Positions 23,547 to 34,616 of a stretch of 64,000 bases of DNA are shown here, piece after piece; the first letter of the stretch is position 1, and the number at the start of each line of letters is the position of its first letter. This DNA comes from Sambucus nigra. Its lineage: Eukaryota; Streptophyta; Magnoliopsida; Dipsacales; Adoxaceae. The notes below the pieces were generated by a model. The model did not search any database. It saw only the letters and a program-made list of their open reading frames with translations, and was not told the DNA's origin. The translations under genes were made by a program, and so were the position numbers. The stretch is from positions 81,796,251-81,860,250 of the forward strand of contig OX422223.1 of the NCBI GenBank assembly GCA_949130495.1, given 5' to 3'.

Positions 23547-25386
23547 TGATGAGTGCATTATTTTGTATTATTTACACCCAAATCTAAGTGTTGTTATTCC
23601 CATTTTATCATAAATAAAGAGCTTTTATAGATATTTTTATTATTTTAGAGAAAAATACAAATTTAAGAATAAATGGGGTTAATAATGCACTTTTGGGAAC
23701 TTTAAGCTCACATCTTATATTCATTGCTAATCTCTTGTTCAAGTTATTTTTTTAGTATTGACAGGTTTAAAAAGAAAGCGGTGAAGTCCGGACGCAAATT
23801 GAGCATGAAAAGGTCACTTACGCACCTTCAGGGGCAAAATTGTAAATTCAAATGGCTGATTTCGGACTCGGACCAACCATGGAAATTAAATTCCTTGAAT
23901 CAAGGGACGCCTGGGCTCAAACGACGTATCAATCGAAATTGAAACGAAGAAGTTATGGCCGTGCAAAGTTCGAATTCAAAAGAAAGTCAAAGTCAAAGCC
24001 CCGGGTCAACGCCCAAAGTCAATCCCGAGACCTGAACACTATTGAAATATTTTTGGCATCGAAATGAGGGTCACGATGGTTCTTACGGTTCATCGATCGG
24101 AGGTCGTATGAAGAAGATATTGAATTTGGGGGTGTATTTTTTAATTTTAGAAACTGGTCAAAGTAAGGGTTTATGTATTATTGGAGGCATATTATTACCA
24201 AAGGCATTGCTTGGTTCAGTGGCTGGTAAGTGGGAAATAAAGGGGCGTGAGGTCAGGGGTTCAATTCCCCTCCCTTACCTTAAATATTTTGGCGAAAATA
24301 ATAGAAACTAAAACCCATCCAACCCAACCTTTTCCCCTTTTTTTTTTCTTTCTTCTGCCGAAAGATACACCCACAAACCCACCTTCCCACTTCAATTACC
24401 CACCTACCCACTACTCCCACTACATGCTCACACTAAACTCCTACAAATATCCATTCCTACATCACCCAAGGGGGTGAACAAAAACATAAAAAAAGTGACG
24501 AGAGAGTGAGAAAAAAAAGACACACTTTGAGAGATAAAAGAAAAAATTGTGTAGAGAGTATTTTGGAGGCACACTTTGGAGGAGCATATTGTTTATTGTA
24601 ATTCAAGTCTTGGACCAAAAAATTTTGTAAGTTGATATTTATTAATGAAAATTATTTTTTTCATCTTGCAATATTTGTGTGTCAAATATGTTGTGTGAGT
24701 AGTTAATTACTAGGACTTAGGTGATGTTTGTCATGACTAATTAAACCACGCATGTTAATTTAATTTCGTACATATTCCGACATGTTTTAATTTGAAATAA
24801 AAAAAATTCGGTATTCGCTTAAAAATACACGAGAGTGTATTTTTAAACCTCAAGAATTAATTATAAATTCATGCTTTAAAAATTTAGATTTGTCATTTTT
24901 GATGGGTTATGCTTGCACTTAGATGTTTTGATATCCCATGCTTAAATACACATTAAAAATTTAGAACGTGATATTTTCGAGGGAATAGGGATTTATGGTG
25001 TCTAATCTAAGAGACGTTAAAATATTTTGAGCACATGTATTGTTTTATTCTCCGAAATGTACGCGACGAGAGTCGGTATATTTTGTGTTATAAATTAGGA
25101 ACTACGAAATTAAATTGATGTGTTAATTTAATTAAAATTGACAAACGGAACCGACGTCCTAGTTTCTTCCACCTTTAATATTATCTCTTGTACTTGTTCG
25201 TTTATTCCGTCTTTATTTTTATTTTAACAACTCAATCACATTTAATACACTCATATGTCTAGTTGGACAGTCAATATTTTATAAAAATCGACGAAATCTC
25301 TGTGGGTTCGACCCGTACTTACACCCGCTATATTTCAATAGCCCGTGCACTTGCGGTAGTTTTATAACAAATAAAACTTGACAACA
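23547..25386 (+). repeat. 5' LTR of the Athila element
   Basis: TG...CA ends. A tRNA-like segment with Pol III A and B boxes lies at 24205-24278. A TATA-like region (CTACAAATATCC) is near 24440, ahead of the likely transcribed part. Differs from the 3' LTR by scattered substitutions and a 10-bp indel near 24395. Confidence 0.92.
24205..24278 (+). promoter_or_regulatory. tRNA-like segment with Pol III A and B boxes in the Athila LTR
   Basis: TGGTTCAGTGG (24212-24222) fits the A-box consensus and GGTTCAATTCC (24258-24268) fits the B box, with 35 bases between them as in a tRNA gene. AGGGG/CCCCT forms a perfect 5-bp T-stem with a 7-base loop (24255-24271). The seven bases expected as the 5' acceptor strand do not pair with CCCTTAC after the T-arm, so this is not a functional tRNA gene. 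A SINE head or a tRNA relic is possible. In the 3' LTR (35275-35348) the B box has one change (GCTTC). Confidence 0.5.
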
Positions 25387-25392
25387 AGTTTT

Positions 25393-25410
25393 TGGCGCCG
25401 TTGCCGGGGA
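25393..25410 (+). promoter_or_regulatory. Primer-binding site, tRNA-Asp type
   Basis: TGGCGCCGTTGCCGGGGA lies six bases after the LTR end. This is the primer site typical of Athila elements. Confidence 0.92.
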
Positions 25411-25444
25411 TTTCGATTGATTTTAAGAATATTGATTTTCGGAC

Positions 25445-26640
25445 TAGTTAAAAAAAAAAAAAAACGAAAAAAAAAAAAATCAAATATTCCACTTACTATT
25501 TTATTTTCAGAATTAAAAAAAAAAAAAAAACATTTAAAGTATTTTATGAAAACTATTTGTTTTTAACACTACTTTTGTCATAAAAGTACTCAAAAAAAAA
25601 AAATCCAAAAATTCCAGCAGCTATTTTTTTTTATTTTCAGAATTAAGAATATATATAAAAAAAAAAAAATCAAATTTAAGTCTTTTGTGATTAAATAGCG
25701 TTTTCAACACTAGTTTTGTCATAAACTAACTAAATATTTTTAAATTCGAAATAAATTAAAAAAAAAAAAAATATTTGGAAAATTTTCAGATTCAAAGCTG
25801 CTGTAATAAAATAAAAAAAATAAAAAAAAAAGAAAAGAAATCAAATTTAAGTTTTTTTTAATAAATAGCACTTTTGGCATTAGTTTATCACAAAAGTACA
25901 TAAAAGAAAATTGAAAAAACGTGAAAAAAAAAAAAAAATTATGTAAATTTCCAGATTCGTTTTTTTTAATTAGTAGACCCAAAAAAAAAAAAAAAAAAAA
26001 AAAAGCTTTAAGTGTTTTATGAGAAACTAGTTGTTTTTTACACTAGTTTGTCACAAAAGTACTTAGAATTTTGAAAATTTCGAAAATAATAATTTTTTTT
26101 TTTTTTGGGAAACTTCTAGATTTTCGAGTTTCTATAGGCGGAAAAAAAAAAAAAAAAAGGAATTAAAGTTTTTTTGTAATTAAATAGTGTTTTTGACACT
26201 AGTTTTGTCTTAAACCAACTAAAAATTTGAAAAATTTGTAATTAATTTTTTTTTCTTCCGGGAAATCTCCAGATTTTCGTGTTTTTGTAATTTAAAAAAA
26301 AAACAAAAAAAAATTCAAAAAAAAAAAACAAAAAAAATTAGAATTTTTTTTTTAGTCATTTCAGTAGCATAATTTATTTATTTTTTTTTCGGTATATATA
26401 TATATATTTTTTTCCTCCATTCTTATAGTGTGTTTTTTTGTTATTATTTGTTCTTTTTTTTTTTAGTGTACAAATTCCTTGTAAATGCATGCGTAAGTAT
26501 TTTTGTATTTAATAATTTTTGCACTTTACGCTTGGTATTTTTTTTTTTTTGTTCTTTTTCAGAAAAAAAAAAACAAGAGAAAAAAAAGGGGTGAAAAAAA
26601 AAGAGGAGAAAAGAGAAAAAAAAAATCGAAAAAGCAAGCA
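25445..26640 (+). repeat. Homopolymer-rich Athila leader with five degenerate tandem units
   Basis: A conserved core of about 60 bp (TTTAAGT, TTTTATGA, ACTAGTTTTGTCATAAA or close) recurs at about 25536, 25672, 25841, 26004 and 26161, spaced 136-169 bp. Each core is followed by a poly-A or poly-T run and a TTTCCAGATT-like block. Poly-A tracts reach more than 20 bases (near 25981). The open frames here, full of Lys or Phe, come from base composition and are not genes. Confidence 0.75.
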
Positions 26641-26797
26641 ACCGTGGGAAAAGCGCTAACGTTACTTGTGCAATCTTGCCACGCGCACAAGGTACTCTCG
26701 GAGACGACTGAAACGGAGGCGACGTTTCCCTCCGATCGACGTCAAATAAAACTTCGGCCCGGCGTAAACAAGTGACCGTAAAAAGTCCACGCCGAAG

Positions 26798-26803
26798 GTA
26801 AGT
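26798..26803 (+). promoter_or_regulatory. Possible splice donor in the Athila leader
   Basis: GAAG/GTAAGT fits the plant donor consensus. A possible acceptor, GTTAGCTTAG, lies near 27340, about 100 bp before the gag ATG. A leader intron is an inference only. Confidence 0.35.
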
Positions 26804-27438
26804 CTTGTGTGCTCCTACGTGAAACTATTTTCGCATATTTCAATAAGCACGTGCATAAGTTGACTTAAGGGCAAAACCCAATTTTAAGATAAGGTGGGGA
26901 TTTAATCACCCCTCCTTGGCCCACAAATCATTAAGTTACCCGAGCATCTGCATAACCCAAGCCATAATTTTAATTTAAAAAAATATTAGACATTGGCCAT
27001 AGGGTGTCACATAGCTCATAGGCATATTCTTTTCAAGGCTAGGATTAAAAGCTAATCCAAACACGGAATTTTCAAATCGATGCCATTTTGACCTTGACTA
27101 GGATTGGTGGTTTTTAATGAGTCTTCGTACCGACCACCTACCTGGAGGAAATATTTGGTAATTGAGGCGATAGTCCGGAGTTGGTCGTCTTTTAAATTCT
27201 CTCTCGTCAAGAATTATGAGCTCTTTAATTAGGGAGATTATTTCGGAGACCCATTGTCGTCGAATAATCTCGGGAAAGTAGATCTTAAAAATTGAACTTC
27301 CCCTGACCTAATTCAGATAAACTCAAATTGCTTTGTGTTAGCTTAGGAATTTTGTGGTCCTGTGTCAAATTATTTGCTTTTTATATATATATATAAATAA
27401 TAATATATTAAAAAAAAAAATTCGAGTGAGTACGGTGT

Positions 27439-28170
27439 ATGCTAGGTTGGTGTCGAGATTCTACGGGTCGTTTAGCTAGAGTGGAGTCTAGTATTCCCGA
27501 TACTATTATAGGTAGCACCTCGATTTTCACCGAAATGGGAGATGAGCTAGCAACTCGTGCCCTAAAGGATTACCTGTATCCTAATAGGGCAAGTCAACCA
27601 TCATGCATACTTCTTCCCCCACACAATGCAAACAATTTCGAGTTCAAGTCGGGAATAATTCATTTACTTCCCATCTTTCGAGGCACAGAAAAGGAGGACC
27701 CGTACCTCCATGTGCGTGAGTTTGAAGAAATTTGTGGAACGGTTAGGTTACAACAACTCACCGATGAGATTGTTAAACTAAAACTATTTCCATTTTCTTT
27801 GAAGGACAAAGCTAAGAGTTGGCTACTCTCACTTAAACCAAATTCCATCACTACATGGAATCAGTTGAGTGTTGAATTTTTGCAAAAGTTTTTCCCTAAC
27901 CAAAAGACGGCGGTAATACGTCATGCCATCAATACTTTCAATAAAAAAGAGGGAGAGACTTTATGGATGTACCTGGAAAGATTCAAGGACTTGCTCCTGC
28001 AATGTCCTCATCACGGAATCGAATTAGGTCGTCAAATTCAGATTTTATATGAGGGTTTCGATTACACTACTCGATCTATGCTTGAACTTATGTGTAGTGG
28101 AGATTTTACAGAAAAGAGTGAGGCCGATGCATGGTCGTTTTTAGAATCCGTTGCTCAAAAGTCCCAATGA
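27439..28170 (+). CDS. gag: Athila gag, N-terminal part up to an in-frame TGA
   Basis: Forms the retrotransposon particle. The 243-residue frame contains the Athila gag core: MGDELATRALKDYLYP near residue 33, then FRGTEKEDPYLHVREFEEIC, LFPFSLKDKAKSWL and FFPNQKTA (Retrotrans_gag family). It stops at TGA 28168-28170, but the same frame stays open through 32889 and reaches the zinc knuckle 29 codons past GTG 28258. The stop thus cuts gag from its own nucleocapsid part and from pol. It may be a recent point mutation or, less likely, a read-through signal. The true start may be ATG 27439 or the Met at residue 33 (27535), where conservation begins. Confidence 0.88.
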   Translation: MLGWCRDSTGRLARVESSIPDTIIGSTSIFTEMGDELATRALKDYLYPNRASQPSCILLPPHNANNFEFKSGIIHLLPIFRGTEKEDPYLHVREFEEICGTVRLQQLTDEIVKLKLFPFSLKDKAKSWLLSLKPNSITTWNQLSVEFLQKFFPNQKTAVIRHAINTFNKKEGETLWMYLERFKDLLLQCPHHGIELGRQIQILYEGFDYTTRSMLELMCSGDFTEKSEADAWSFLESVAQKSQ

Positions 28171-31100
28171 TGGGCACCCCATCGGGATTCGAAGACCACC
28201 ACAATTAATGAGGGTAATGCTCAACCAGAAGAACAAGGTTTTGAATTAGATGCCAAAGTGGCCACCTTGGCCCGTCGTTTAGAAGCCTTGGAAATGAGTA
28301 AAGAGGGTAACCGAGCCACACATGCCGCCGTGCAACATGTAGGGTCACCTATGTGTTTACTTTGCGATAGTTTCGACCACCTCGTCGAAAGTTGCCCCGC
28401 CCTTCCGGCCCATAAAGCTCTCACCGAGCAAGCAAACACCCTCTATCAAAACAAGCCCAAGTACGACCCATTTTCCAACTCGTACAATCCAGGTTGGAAG
28501 GATCATCCCAACTTTTCATGGTCTAAAGGTCAATACCAGGGTAGTGGAGGTCAATCTTTAAGTAACCCACCCCCGGGTTTCCAAAAAAGCACCCCCGCAC
28601 CATCGTTCCCTTCACCCCAAAAGATTCAATCCTTAGAAGAAACGATGAATTTACTTGCCCAAAGTACCCTGCAACTCCAACAGACCACGCAAAGTGTCCT
28701 TCAATCCACACAACAAAACTTGCATGCCAACACCCAATCGATTGCCAAATTAGAGGTACAAGTGAGTCAACTAGCCAATGCTTTGAGCGAGAGAAATAAA
28801 GGAATGTTCCCGAGCCAACCCGAGCCTAATCCTAAGGGAAACATGCCTAGGGGTCAGTATGTTGTCCAAGACAACACTAGCATGTCCACTCCCCAAGAGC
28901 ATGCTAAGGCTATAATCACGCTTAGGTCAGGTAAAGAAGTTGAGAATAATGTCTCACGACCCACCATGAGTGAATCCGAGAAAGGTAAGGAAAAGAAGGA
29001 CCCACCTTTGGATCCGCCTTCTTCCTCGCCCTCATCTTCTGAACCGTCTATTGAGACCTACGTCCCGAAAGCTCCATTTCCACAACGTTTAGTGCCACAA
29101 AAGAAAAAGGCGCAAGTGGATAAAATGTTAGAAGTATTTAAGCACGTAAAAATTAATATCCCGTTGCTTGATGCCATACAACAAGTTCCATCCTACGCTA
29201 AATTTTTGAAGGACCTTTGTACCTTCAAGAGAAGCACCAACGTACCCAAGAAAGCTTTTCTCGCCGAGCAAGCAAGCTCGATCATTTCTTATCGAACTCC
29301 CATCAAGTATAAGGATCCCGGTACTCCGACGATCTCTATCAAGATAGGGGAGCACCTCATTGAGAAAGCCCTTCTAGATTTAGGAGCAAGCGTGAACCTT
29401 CTGCCGTACACCGTATACGAGAAACTAGGTTTGGGGGAGTTGAAACCGACTAGGAGTACCTTGTCCTTAGCCGACCGTTCTGTGAAAATTCTGAGAGGCG
29501 TTGTTGAGGATGTCCTAATTAAAGTGGGTGACTTTATATTTCCTGTCGACTTTGTTGTCTTGGACACCCAACAAGTGCAAAATCCTATTGCACAAATCCC
29601 TGTTATTTTGGGTCGTCCTTTCCTCGCCACATCTGATGCCGTCATTCGGTGTCGTAGCGGCCAATTGAACCTATCATTTGGAAACATGACTATGGACCTT
29701 AATGTGTTCAATTTGTCCAAACAACCACCCGATGACGACGAACCCGTGGATGTCGACATGATTGATAGTATCATCCGAGAGACTTTCGAGCAAACTTATA
29801 ATGACGACCCTTTAGCATTTTGTCTTGCCTTTTTTGGGTCCGAATTTGATGTCGAGCAGTCCATCGAAGAAGTCAATGCCCTTCTCGACTCCGCCCCTAT
29901 CATGGAAGTAGGAAATTGGAAGTCTAAACCTGAGCCCCTCTCACTTTCCATGTCACCTATTCCACCCTCGATTGAAAAAGCCCCCGAGCTTGAATTAAAG
30001 CCGTTACCAGAATCACTCGAGTATAGGTTCTTAGGACCTTCTGATACCTTGCCTGTTATCATAGCATCTGACCTAGATAAAGAACAGGAAGGTAAGTTGT
30101 TGCGTGTTCTCAGTGAACACAAAGAAGCCCTCGGTTGGACCATAGCCGACATCAAAGGGATAAGTCTGTCAGTGTGCATGCACAGAATACACTTAGAAGA
30201 AAATGCTAAAAATTATCGTGAGGCACAACGTAGACTTAACCCCATACTTAAAGAAGTCGTCCGAGCCGAGGTGCTCAAGTTGTTAGATGCGGGTATTATT
30301 TACCCCATCTCTGATAGCCAATGGGTCAGCCCCATTCAGGTTGTTCCAAAGAAATCTGGTGTTACAGTGGTGAGAAATGATAATAATGAGTTAGTCCCCA
30401 CTAGGATGCAAACCGGTTGGCGTGTCTGTATAGACTATAGGAAGTTGAACACTGTCTCACGGAAGGATCACTTTCCCCTTCCGTTCATAGACCAAATGCT
30501 TGAGAGATTAGCCGGTCACCCCTATTACTGTTTTCTCGACGGTTATTCCGGTTATAATCAAATTCCAATTACTCCCGAGGATCAAGAGAAAACCACATTC
30601 ACTTGTCCATTTGGTACTTTTGCTTATCGACGCATGCCCTTCGGGCTATGTAACACACCCGCTACCTTTCAGCGGTGCATGATGAGTATCTTTTTGGACA
30701 TGGTCGAAAGGTTTCTTGAGGTTTTTATGGATGATTTCTCTGTGTTTGGGTCTAGTTTTGATGAGTGCCTTCACCACCTTACCCTCGTTCTGAAGAGGTG
30801 TAAGGAAAAGAACCTTGTACTTAATTGGGAGAAGTGTCACTTCATGGTTAAACAAGGCATAGTATTAGGTCATATCATCTCTAAAAAGGGTATCGAGGTT
30901 GATAAGGCTAAAATTGATCTAATTTCTAATCTCCCACCCCCAAAAACTGTCCGTGAAATTCGATCATTCTTAGGGCACGCCGATTTTTATCGGAGATTCA
31001 TTAAGGATTTTAGTAAAATCTCTCGGCCTTTATGCAATCTTCTAGCCAAAGACACACCCTTTGAGTTCACCGATGATTGCCTTCAAGCCTTTGAGAGGCT

Positions 31101-32889
31101 AAAGAAGGAATTGACCTCAGCACCTATTATGCGACCCCCAGACTGGGGTCAACCTTTCGAAATCATGTGTGACGCCTCTGACTATTCATTAGGTGCGGTT
31201 CTGGGTCAGCGAGATGAGAAACTTCCTCATGTTATATACTATGCCAGCAGGACTCTTAATGACGCTCAGTTGAATTATTCCACCACTGAGAAAGAGTTCT
31301 TGGCTGTCGTATTCGCGCTAGAAAAGTTTAGGTCTTACTTGATAGGATCCAAAGTCATCATTTTCACCGATCACGCGGCCTTGCGACACCTTTTATCTAA
31401 AAAGGATGCTAAGGCCCGGCTCATTAGGTGGATCCTATTACTTCAAGAGTTTGACCTTGAAATTCGAGATAAAAAGGGTTGTGAGAATGTAGTGGCAGAT
31501 CACCTATCTAGGTTGACCGTTGAATCTTCCAATGACTTGTTGCCACTTAATGAGTCTTTCCCTGATGAGCAACTGTTCCTTATCAACCAACTTCCGTGGT
31601 TCGCCGATATTGTGAACTATCTTGTGACGGGTGAAATGCCACTGCATTGGTCTAAGCAAGATCGTTCTAAATTTTTAAAGGAAGCCAAGCATTTCTTTTG
31701 GGATGACCCATATCTTTTCAAGTATTGTCCCGATCAAATAATTCGAAAGTGTGTCCCCGATCATGAGATTCAGAGCGTAATCTCTTTTTGCAATGACCAA
31801 GCTTGTGGAGGTCATTTCAGTACTAAGAAAACCGCTGCGAAAATTTTGCAGTGTGGATTCTATTGGCCCACCATTTTTCGTGACTCCAATGACTATAGTA
31901 GTAGTTGTGACCGATGCCAACGGTTAGGAAAGATCACTCGTAGGAATATGATGCCCTTAAATCCCATATTGATTATTGAGGTTTTTGACTGTTGGGGCAT
32001 TGATTTCATGGGTCCATTCCCGAAATCCTACGGTAATCATTACATCCTTTTGGCAGTTGATTATGTGTCTAAGTGGGTCGAAGCTATACCGAGTCGGACA
32101 AATGATCGCCATGTGGTAGTCAAATTTATTCTAGAAAATATTTTTTCCCGATTCGGGACACCTCGAGCCATCATTAGCGATCAAGGAACCCATTTCTGCA
32201 ATCGAACATTTGAGAGTCTCATGAAAAAGTATTCAGTCATGCATAAAGTAGGATGCTCTTATCATCCTCAAACCAGTGGACAAGTTGAAGTGTCTAATAG
32301 GCAAATCAAGCTAATCATCGAGAAAACAGTGAATCCAAATCGAAAGGACTGGTCCTTACGGTTATTAGATGCACTATGGGCTTATCGCACTGCGTATAAA
32401 ACCCCACTTTCTATGTCCCCGTATAGGCTTGTCTACGGAAAAGCCTGCCACCTTCCGGTAGAGTTAGAACACAAGGCCTATTGGGCCATTAAGACCTTTA
32501 ATTTCGATTTACCTGCTGCAGGAGAGGTCCGAAAACTCCAACTCAATGAGTTAGAGGAGATTCGGAATGATGCGTACGAAAACGCAAAATTGTACAAAGA
32601 AAAAATGAAAATGTTTCATGACAAGTCCATCCTACGGAAGTCATTTGAGCCTGGACAAAAAGTTCTCTTGTACAATTCTAGATTGCATCTCTTTCCTGGT
32701 AAGTTAAGGTCTAGATGGTTCGGTCCCTTTATTGTTAGGACAGTCTACCCACATGGGGCGGTTGAGATAGAGAATCCTAAAAATGGTGAAATTTTCAAAG
32801 TTAATGGTCAAAGGTTGAAGCCATATCTAGAATTGCGAGATCGGGAAGTGGAGGACATTCTCCTCCAAGACCCGGTATACCACGAGTAA
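28171..32889 (+). CDS. pol: Athila gag C-terminus and complete pol polyprotein
   Basis: Continuous with gag except for the TGA; the longest open part starts at GTG 28258 (1543 residues, numbering from there). Domains in order: CCHC zinc knuckle (residues 33-46), protease with DLGAS (374-378), reverse transcriptase with [26 protein letters not shown] and the FMDD catalytic box (823-826), RNase H with [12 protein letters not shown] (from 971), then integrase with an HHCC zinc region and the D1249, D1308, E1344 triad (35 residues between the last two). The C-terminus has no chromodomain, as expected for Athila. All catalytic residues I could check are present. Without read-through of 28168-28170, or an internal start, this protein would not be made. 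Confidence 0.92.
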   Translation, partial: WAPHRDSKTTTINEGNAQPEEQGFELDAKVATLARRLEALEMSKEGNRATHAAVQHVGSPMCLLCDSFDHLVESCPALPAHKALTEQANTLYQNKPKYDPFSNSYNPGWKDHPNFSWSKGQYQGSGGQSLSNPPPGFQKSTPAPSFPSPQKIQSLEETMNLLAQSTLQLQQTTQSVLQSTQQNLHANTQSIAKLEVQVSQLANALSERNKGMFPSQPEPNPKGNMPRGQYVVQDNTSMSTPQEHAKAIITLRSGKEVENNVSRPTMSESEKGKEKKDPPLDPPSSSPSSSEPSIETYVPKAPFPQRLVPQKKKAQVDKMLEVFKHVKINIPLLDAIQQVPSYAKFLKDLCTFKRSTNVPKKAFLAEQASSIISYRTPIKYKDPGTPTISIKIGEHLIEKALLDLGASVNLLPYTVYEKLGLGELKPTRSTLSLADRSVKILRGVVEDVLIKVGDFIFPVDFVVLDTQQVQNPIAQIPVILGRPFLATSDAVIRCRSGQLNLSFGNMTMDLNVFNLSKQPPDDDEPVDVDMIDSIIRETFEQTYNDDPLAFCLAFFGSEFDVEQSIEEVNALLDSAPIMEVGNWKSKPEPLSLSMSPIPPSIEKAPELELKPLPESLEYRFLGPSDTLPVIIASDLDKEQEGKLLRVLSEHKEALGWTIADIKGISLSVCMHRIHLEENAKNYREAQRRLNPILKEVVRAEVLKLLDAGIIYPISDSQWVSPIQVVPKKSGVTVVRNDNNELVPTRMQTGWRVCIDYRKLNTVSRKDHFPLPFIDQMLERLAGHPYYCFLDGYSGYNQIPITPEDQEKTTFTCPFGTFAYRRMPFGLCNTPATFQRCMMSIFLDMVERFLEVFMDDFSVFGSSFDECLHHLTLVLKRCKEKNLVLNWEKCHFMVKQGIVLGHIISKKGIEVDKAKIDLISNLPPPKTVREIRSFLGHADFYRRFIKDFSKISRPLCNLLAKDTPFEFTDDCLQAFERLKKELTSAPIMRPPDWGQPFEIMCDASDYSLGAVLGQRDEKLPHVIYYASRTLNDAQLNYSTTEKEFLAVVFALEKFRSYLIGSKVIIFTDHAALRHLLSKKDAKARLIRWILLLQEFDLEIRDKKGCENVVADHLSRLTVESSNDLLPLNESFPDEQLFLINQLPWFADIVNYLVTGEMPLHWSKQDRSKFLKEAKHFFWDDPYLFKYCPDQIIRKCVPDHEIQSVISFCNDQACGGHFSTKKTAAKILQCGFYWPTIFRDSNDYSSSCDRCQRLGKITRRNMMPLNPILIIEVFDCWGIDFMGPFPKSYGNHYILLAVDYVSKWVEAIPSRTNDRHVVVKFILENIFSRFGTPRAIISDQGTHFCNRTFESLMKKYSVMHKVGCSYHPQTSGQVEVSNRQIKLIIEKTVNPNRKDWSLRLLDALWAYRTAYKTPLSMSPYRLVYGKACHLPVELEHKAYWAIKTFNFDLPAAGEVRKLQLNELEEIRNDAYENAKLYKEKMKMFHDKSILRKSFEPGQKVLLYNSRLHLFPGKLRSRWFGPFIVRTVYPHGAVEIENPKNGEIFKVNGQRLKPYLELRDREVEDILLQDPVYHE

Positions 32890-34599
32890 ACATAACTTGG
32901 GTATTATTTTTTTATTATAATTTTTTTATTTATTTTTTCTTTTTGTAATTATTTTTCTTCCAGGAAACATGTGTTGGAGAAAGTCCCTCATTACGGTAAT
33001 ATCTTTCATATCTTTCTCGCCTTTTCAATTTTTGTCTTGTACATTGAGGACAATGTAGAAATTAGGTTTGGGGGTATTGAGGTCATTTTTCTCTGCTAAA
33101 AAAAAAATCAAAAAAAAAAAAAAAAAAAATTAAAAATCCAAAAATATTTTCAATATAAGTGAGTTTTGAAACAATTTCTTAATATAGAATTAATTCACAA
33201 ATCTCTCAACTTAGAATATATTACACTTAGCCATATAATATGATCGAAAATGGATATTGAGGCGAAAGTTAATATGCTTAAAGAATAAATGTGGAGATTT
33301 TAGCCCGGTGAGATATTGTGCCATTCATCGTTTTTGAGAGATTTAAATCAATCCGAGTTAAAATAACTCAAACTTTCCTTCAGTGATAAATTCGTTGATG
33401 ATCTCAAATTCATTGTTTTGTTCGATTACTGAAAACAAAAGGTCAAAATCAGAATCTTACGCACTAGAAGTCTTAGTAAGTCGTCTTGAGACACAAATCA
33501 ACTTAATGAAACTTGAGAAATGAGATTAGGCCCTCGTTTGAAAGCCCAAAAATTAAGCCCAAACTCCAACATTTTTTTACATTGTTACATTGCAAGCCCA
33601 TTTGAGCAAAAAAATAATATAAGTCTTTTGTTGAAAGCCCACTACCCTACCCAACTCCAACTAGGAGTTTAAAACCCATAAAAAGAAGCCATACCCATTT
33701 TCTGAGAATACTAGGGTAAAATTACGGTTGGAAAAAGGCCAAAAGAAAATGAGGTTGCAAGAATGATGTGTGAAAAGAAAAGAATAAAAGAAAAAAAAAG
33801 GGAGAAGAAAGAAAGAAAAAAAAAGGGAAAAATGTGAGAATAAAAGAAAAAAAGGAAAGAGAAAAGAAAAGAAAAATGGAGGTGAGAAAAAGTACCTAAA
33901 AGTCAAAATACCGAAAAACCTCTATATTCTCAGAAATTTTGAACTCCAAAATCCATTCTTTCTAGCCAAAATTCGAGCCTACAATAAAACCAAAGAAAGT
34001 CCTAATCGATCTCAAGTGAAGTTAGTTAAAGTGTGGAGAGAAGATGAATAGGATCTATGGTGTGATTCAATGTTTTCAAAAAGTAATCGATTTTCCGTTC
34101 ATGAGATCATATTCATCCATTATAAAAAGTTCGTTCTTGATCATGTATATGTGAAATTTGTTCATATAAATTTACTCTTTTATTCACATATACCAAGAGA
34201 AAATAACCCATTTTCGAGTGTTCGATTGTGAGTGCATTCTTGAGACTTTGAAATCAAAACGAACTTTCGGCTAAGAAATGTAACGATCAAATCTTTTGAA
34301 ATGGACGGTTATATTGGCCATGCACACACACACACGATAAGTTGAGATTGAAAAGTGAAATTCTGCTATATTTATGAAGTTTGCATTCAAACTTGGTTAT
34401 ATTACTTTTGAGTCTTTTGTATTGAGTCAAGTTTTTGAATTTTGTGGGTATATTCACTACAAACCCTCACGAGACAAAACTCGTCCACTAGGGCAACCTA
34501 GGGGTTTAACGGCTTGTTGCACATGCTAAGTGCAACCGTAATTCCTACGAAAGTGAGTTAGATTTTAAAAATTTAATTTTGCTCGAGGACTAGCAAAGT
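32890..34599 (+). other. Athila 3' non-coding region, no envelope-like ORF
   Basis: Begins with T-rich DNA, has a poly-A run (33099-33130), a purine-rich stretch (33775-33890) and a short (CA)n (34324-34334). A polypurine-like motif TTAGGTTTGGGGGTATT occurs at 33062-33078, identical to the one next to the 3' LTR. Some Athila elements carry an envelope-like gene here; none is seen. Confidence 0.7.
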
Positions 34600-34616
34600 T
34601 TAGGTTTGGGGGTATT
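34600..34616 (+). promoter_or_regulatory. Polypurine tract of the Athila element
   Basis: TTAGGTTTGGGGGTATT lies directly before the 3' LTR start TGATGAGTGC. Confidence 0.85.

Noticed and set aside
24205..24278. Functional tRNA gene
   Set aside because: The T-arm and both Pol III boxes fit, but the 5' acceptor strand does not pair and the anticodon arm is not convincing.
23852..24311. Overlapping small frames in the Athila LTR, repeated at 34922-35381
   Set aside because: They are identical because the LTRs are young copies; none has a start context or a domain.
25378..26775. Lys-rich and Phe-rich frames in and near the Athila leader
   Set aside because: They are read from poly-A and poly-T tracts and have no protein-like composition.
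33661..33906. Phe-rich minus-strand frame after Athila pol as an envelope-like protein
   Set aside because: It is the complement of a purine-rich tract, with no signal peptide plus membrane segment pattern beyond base composition.
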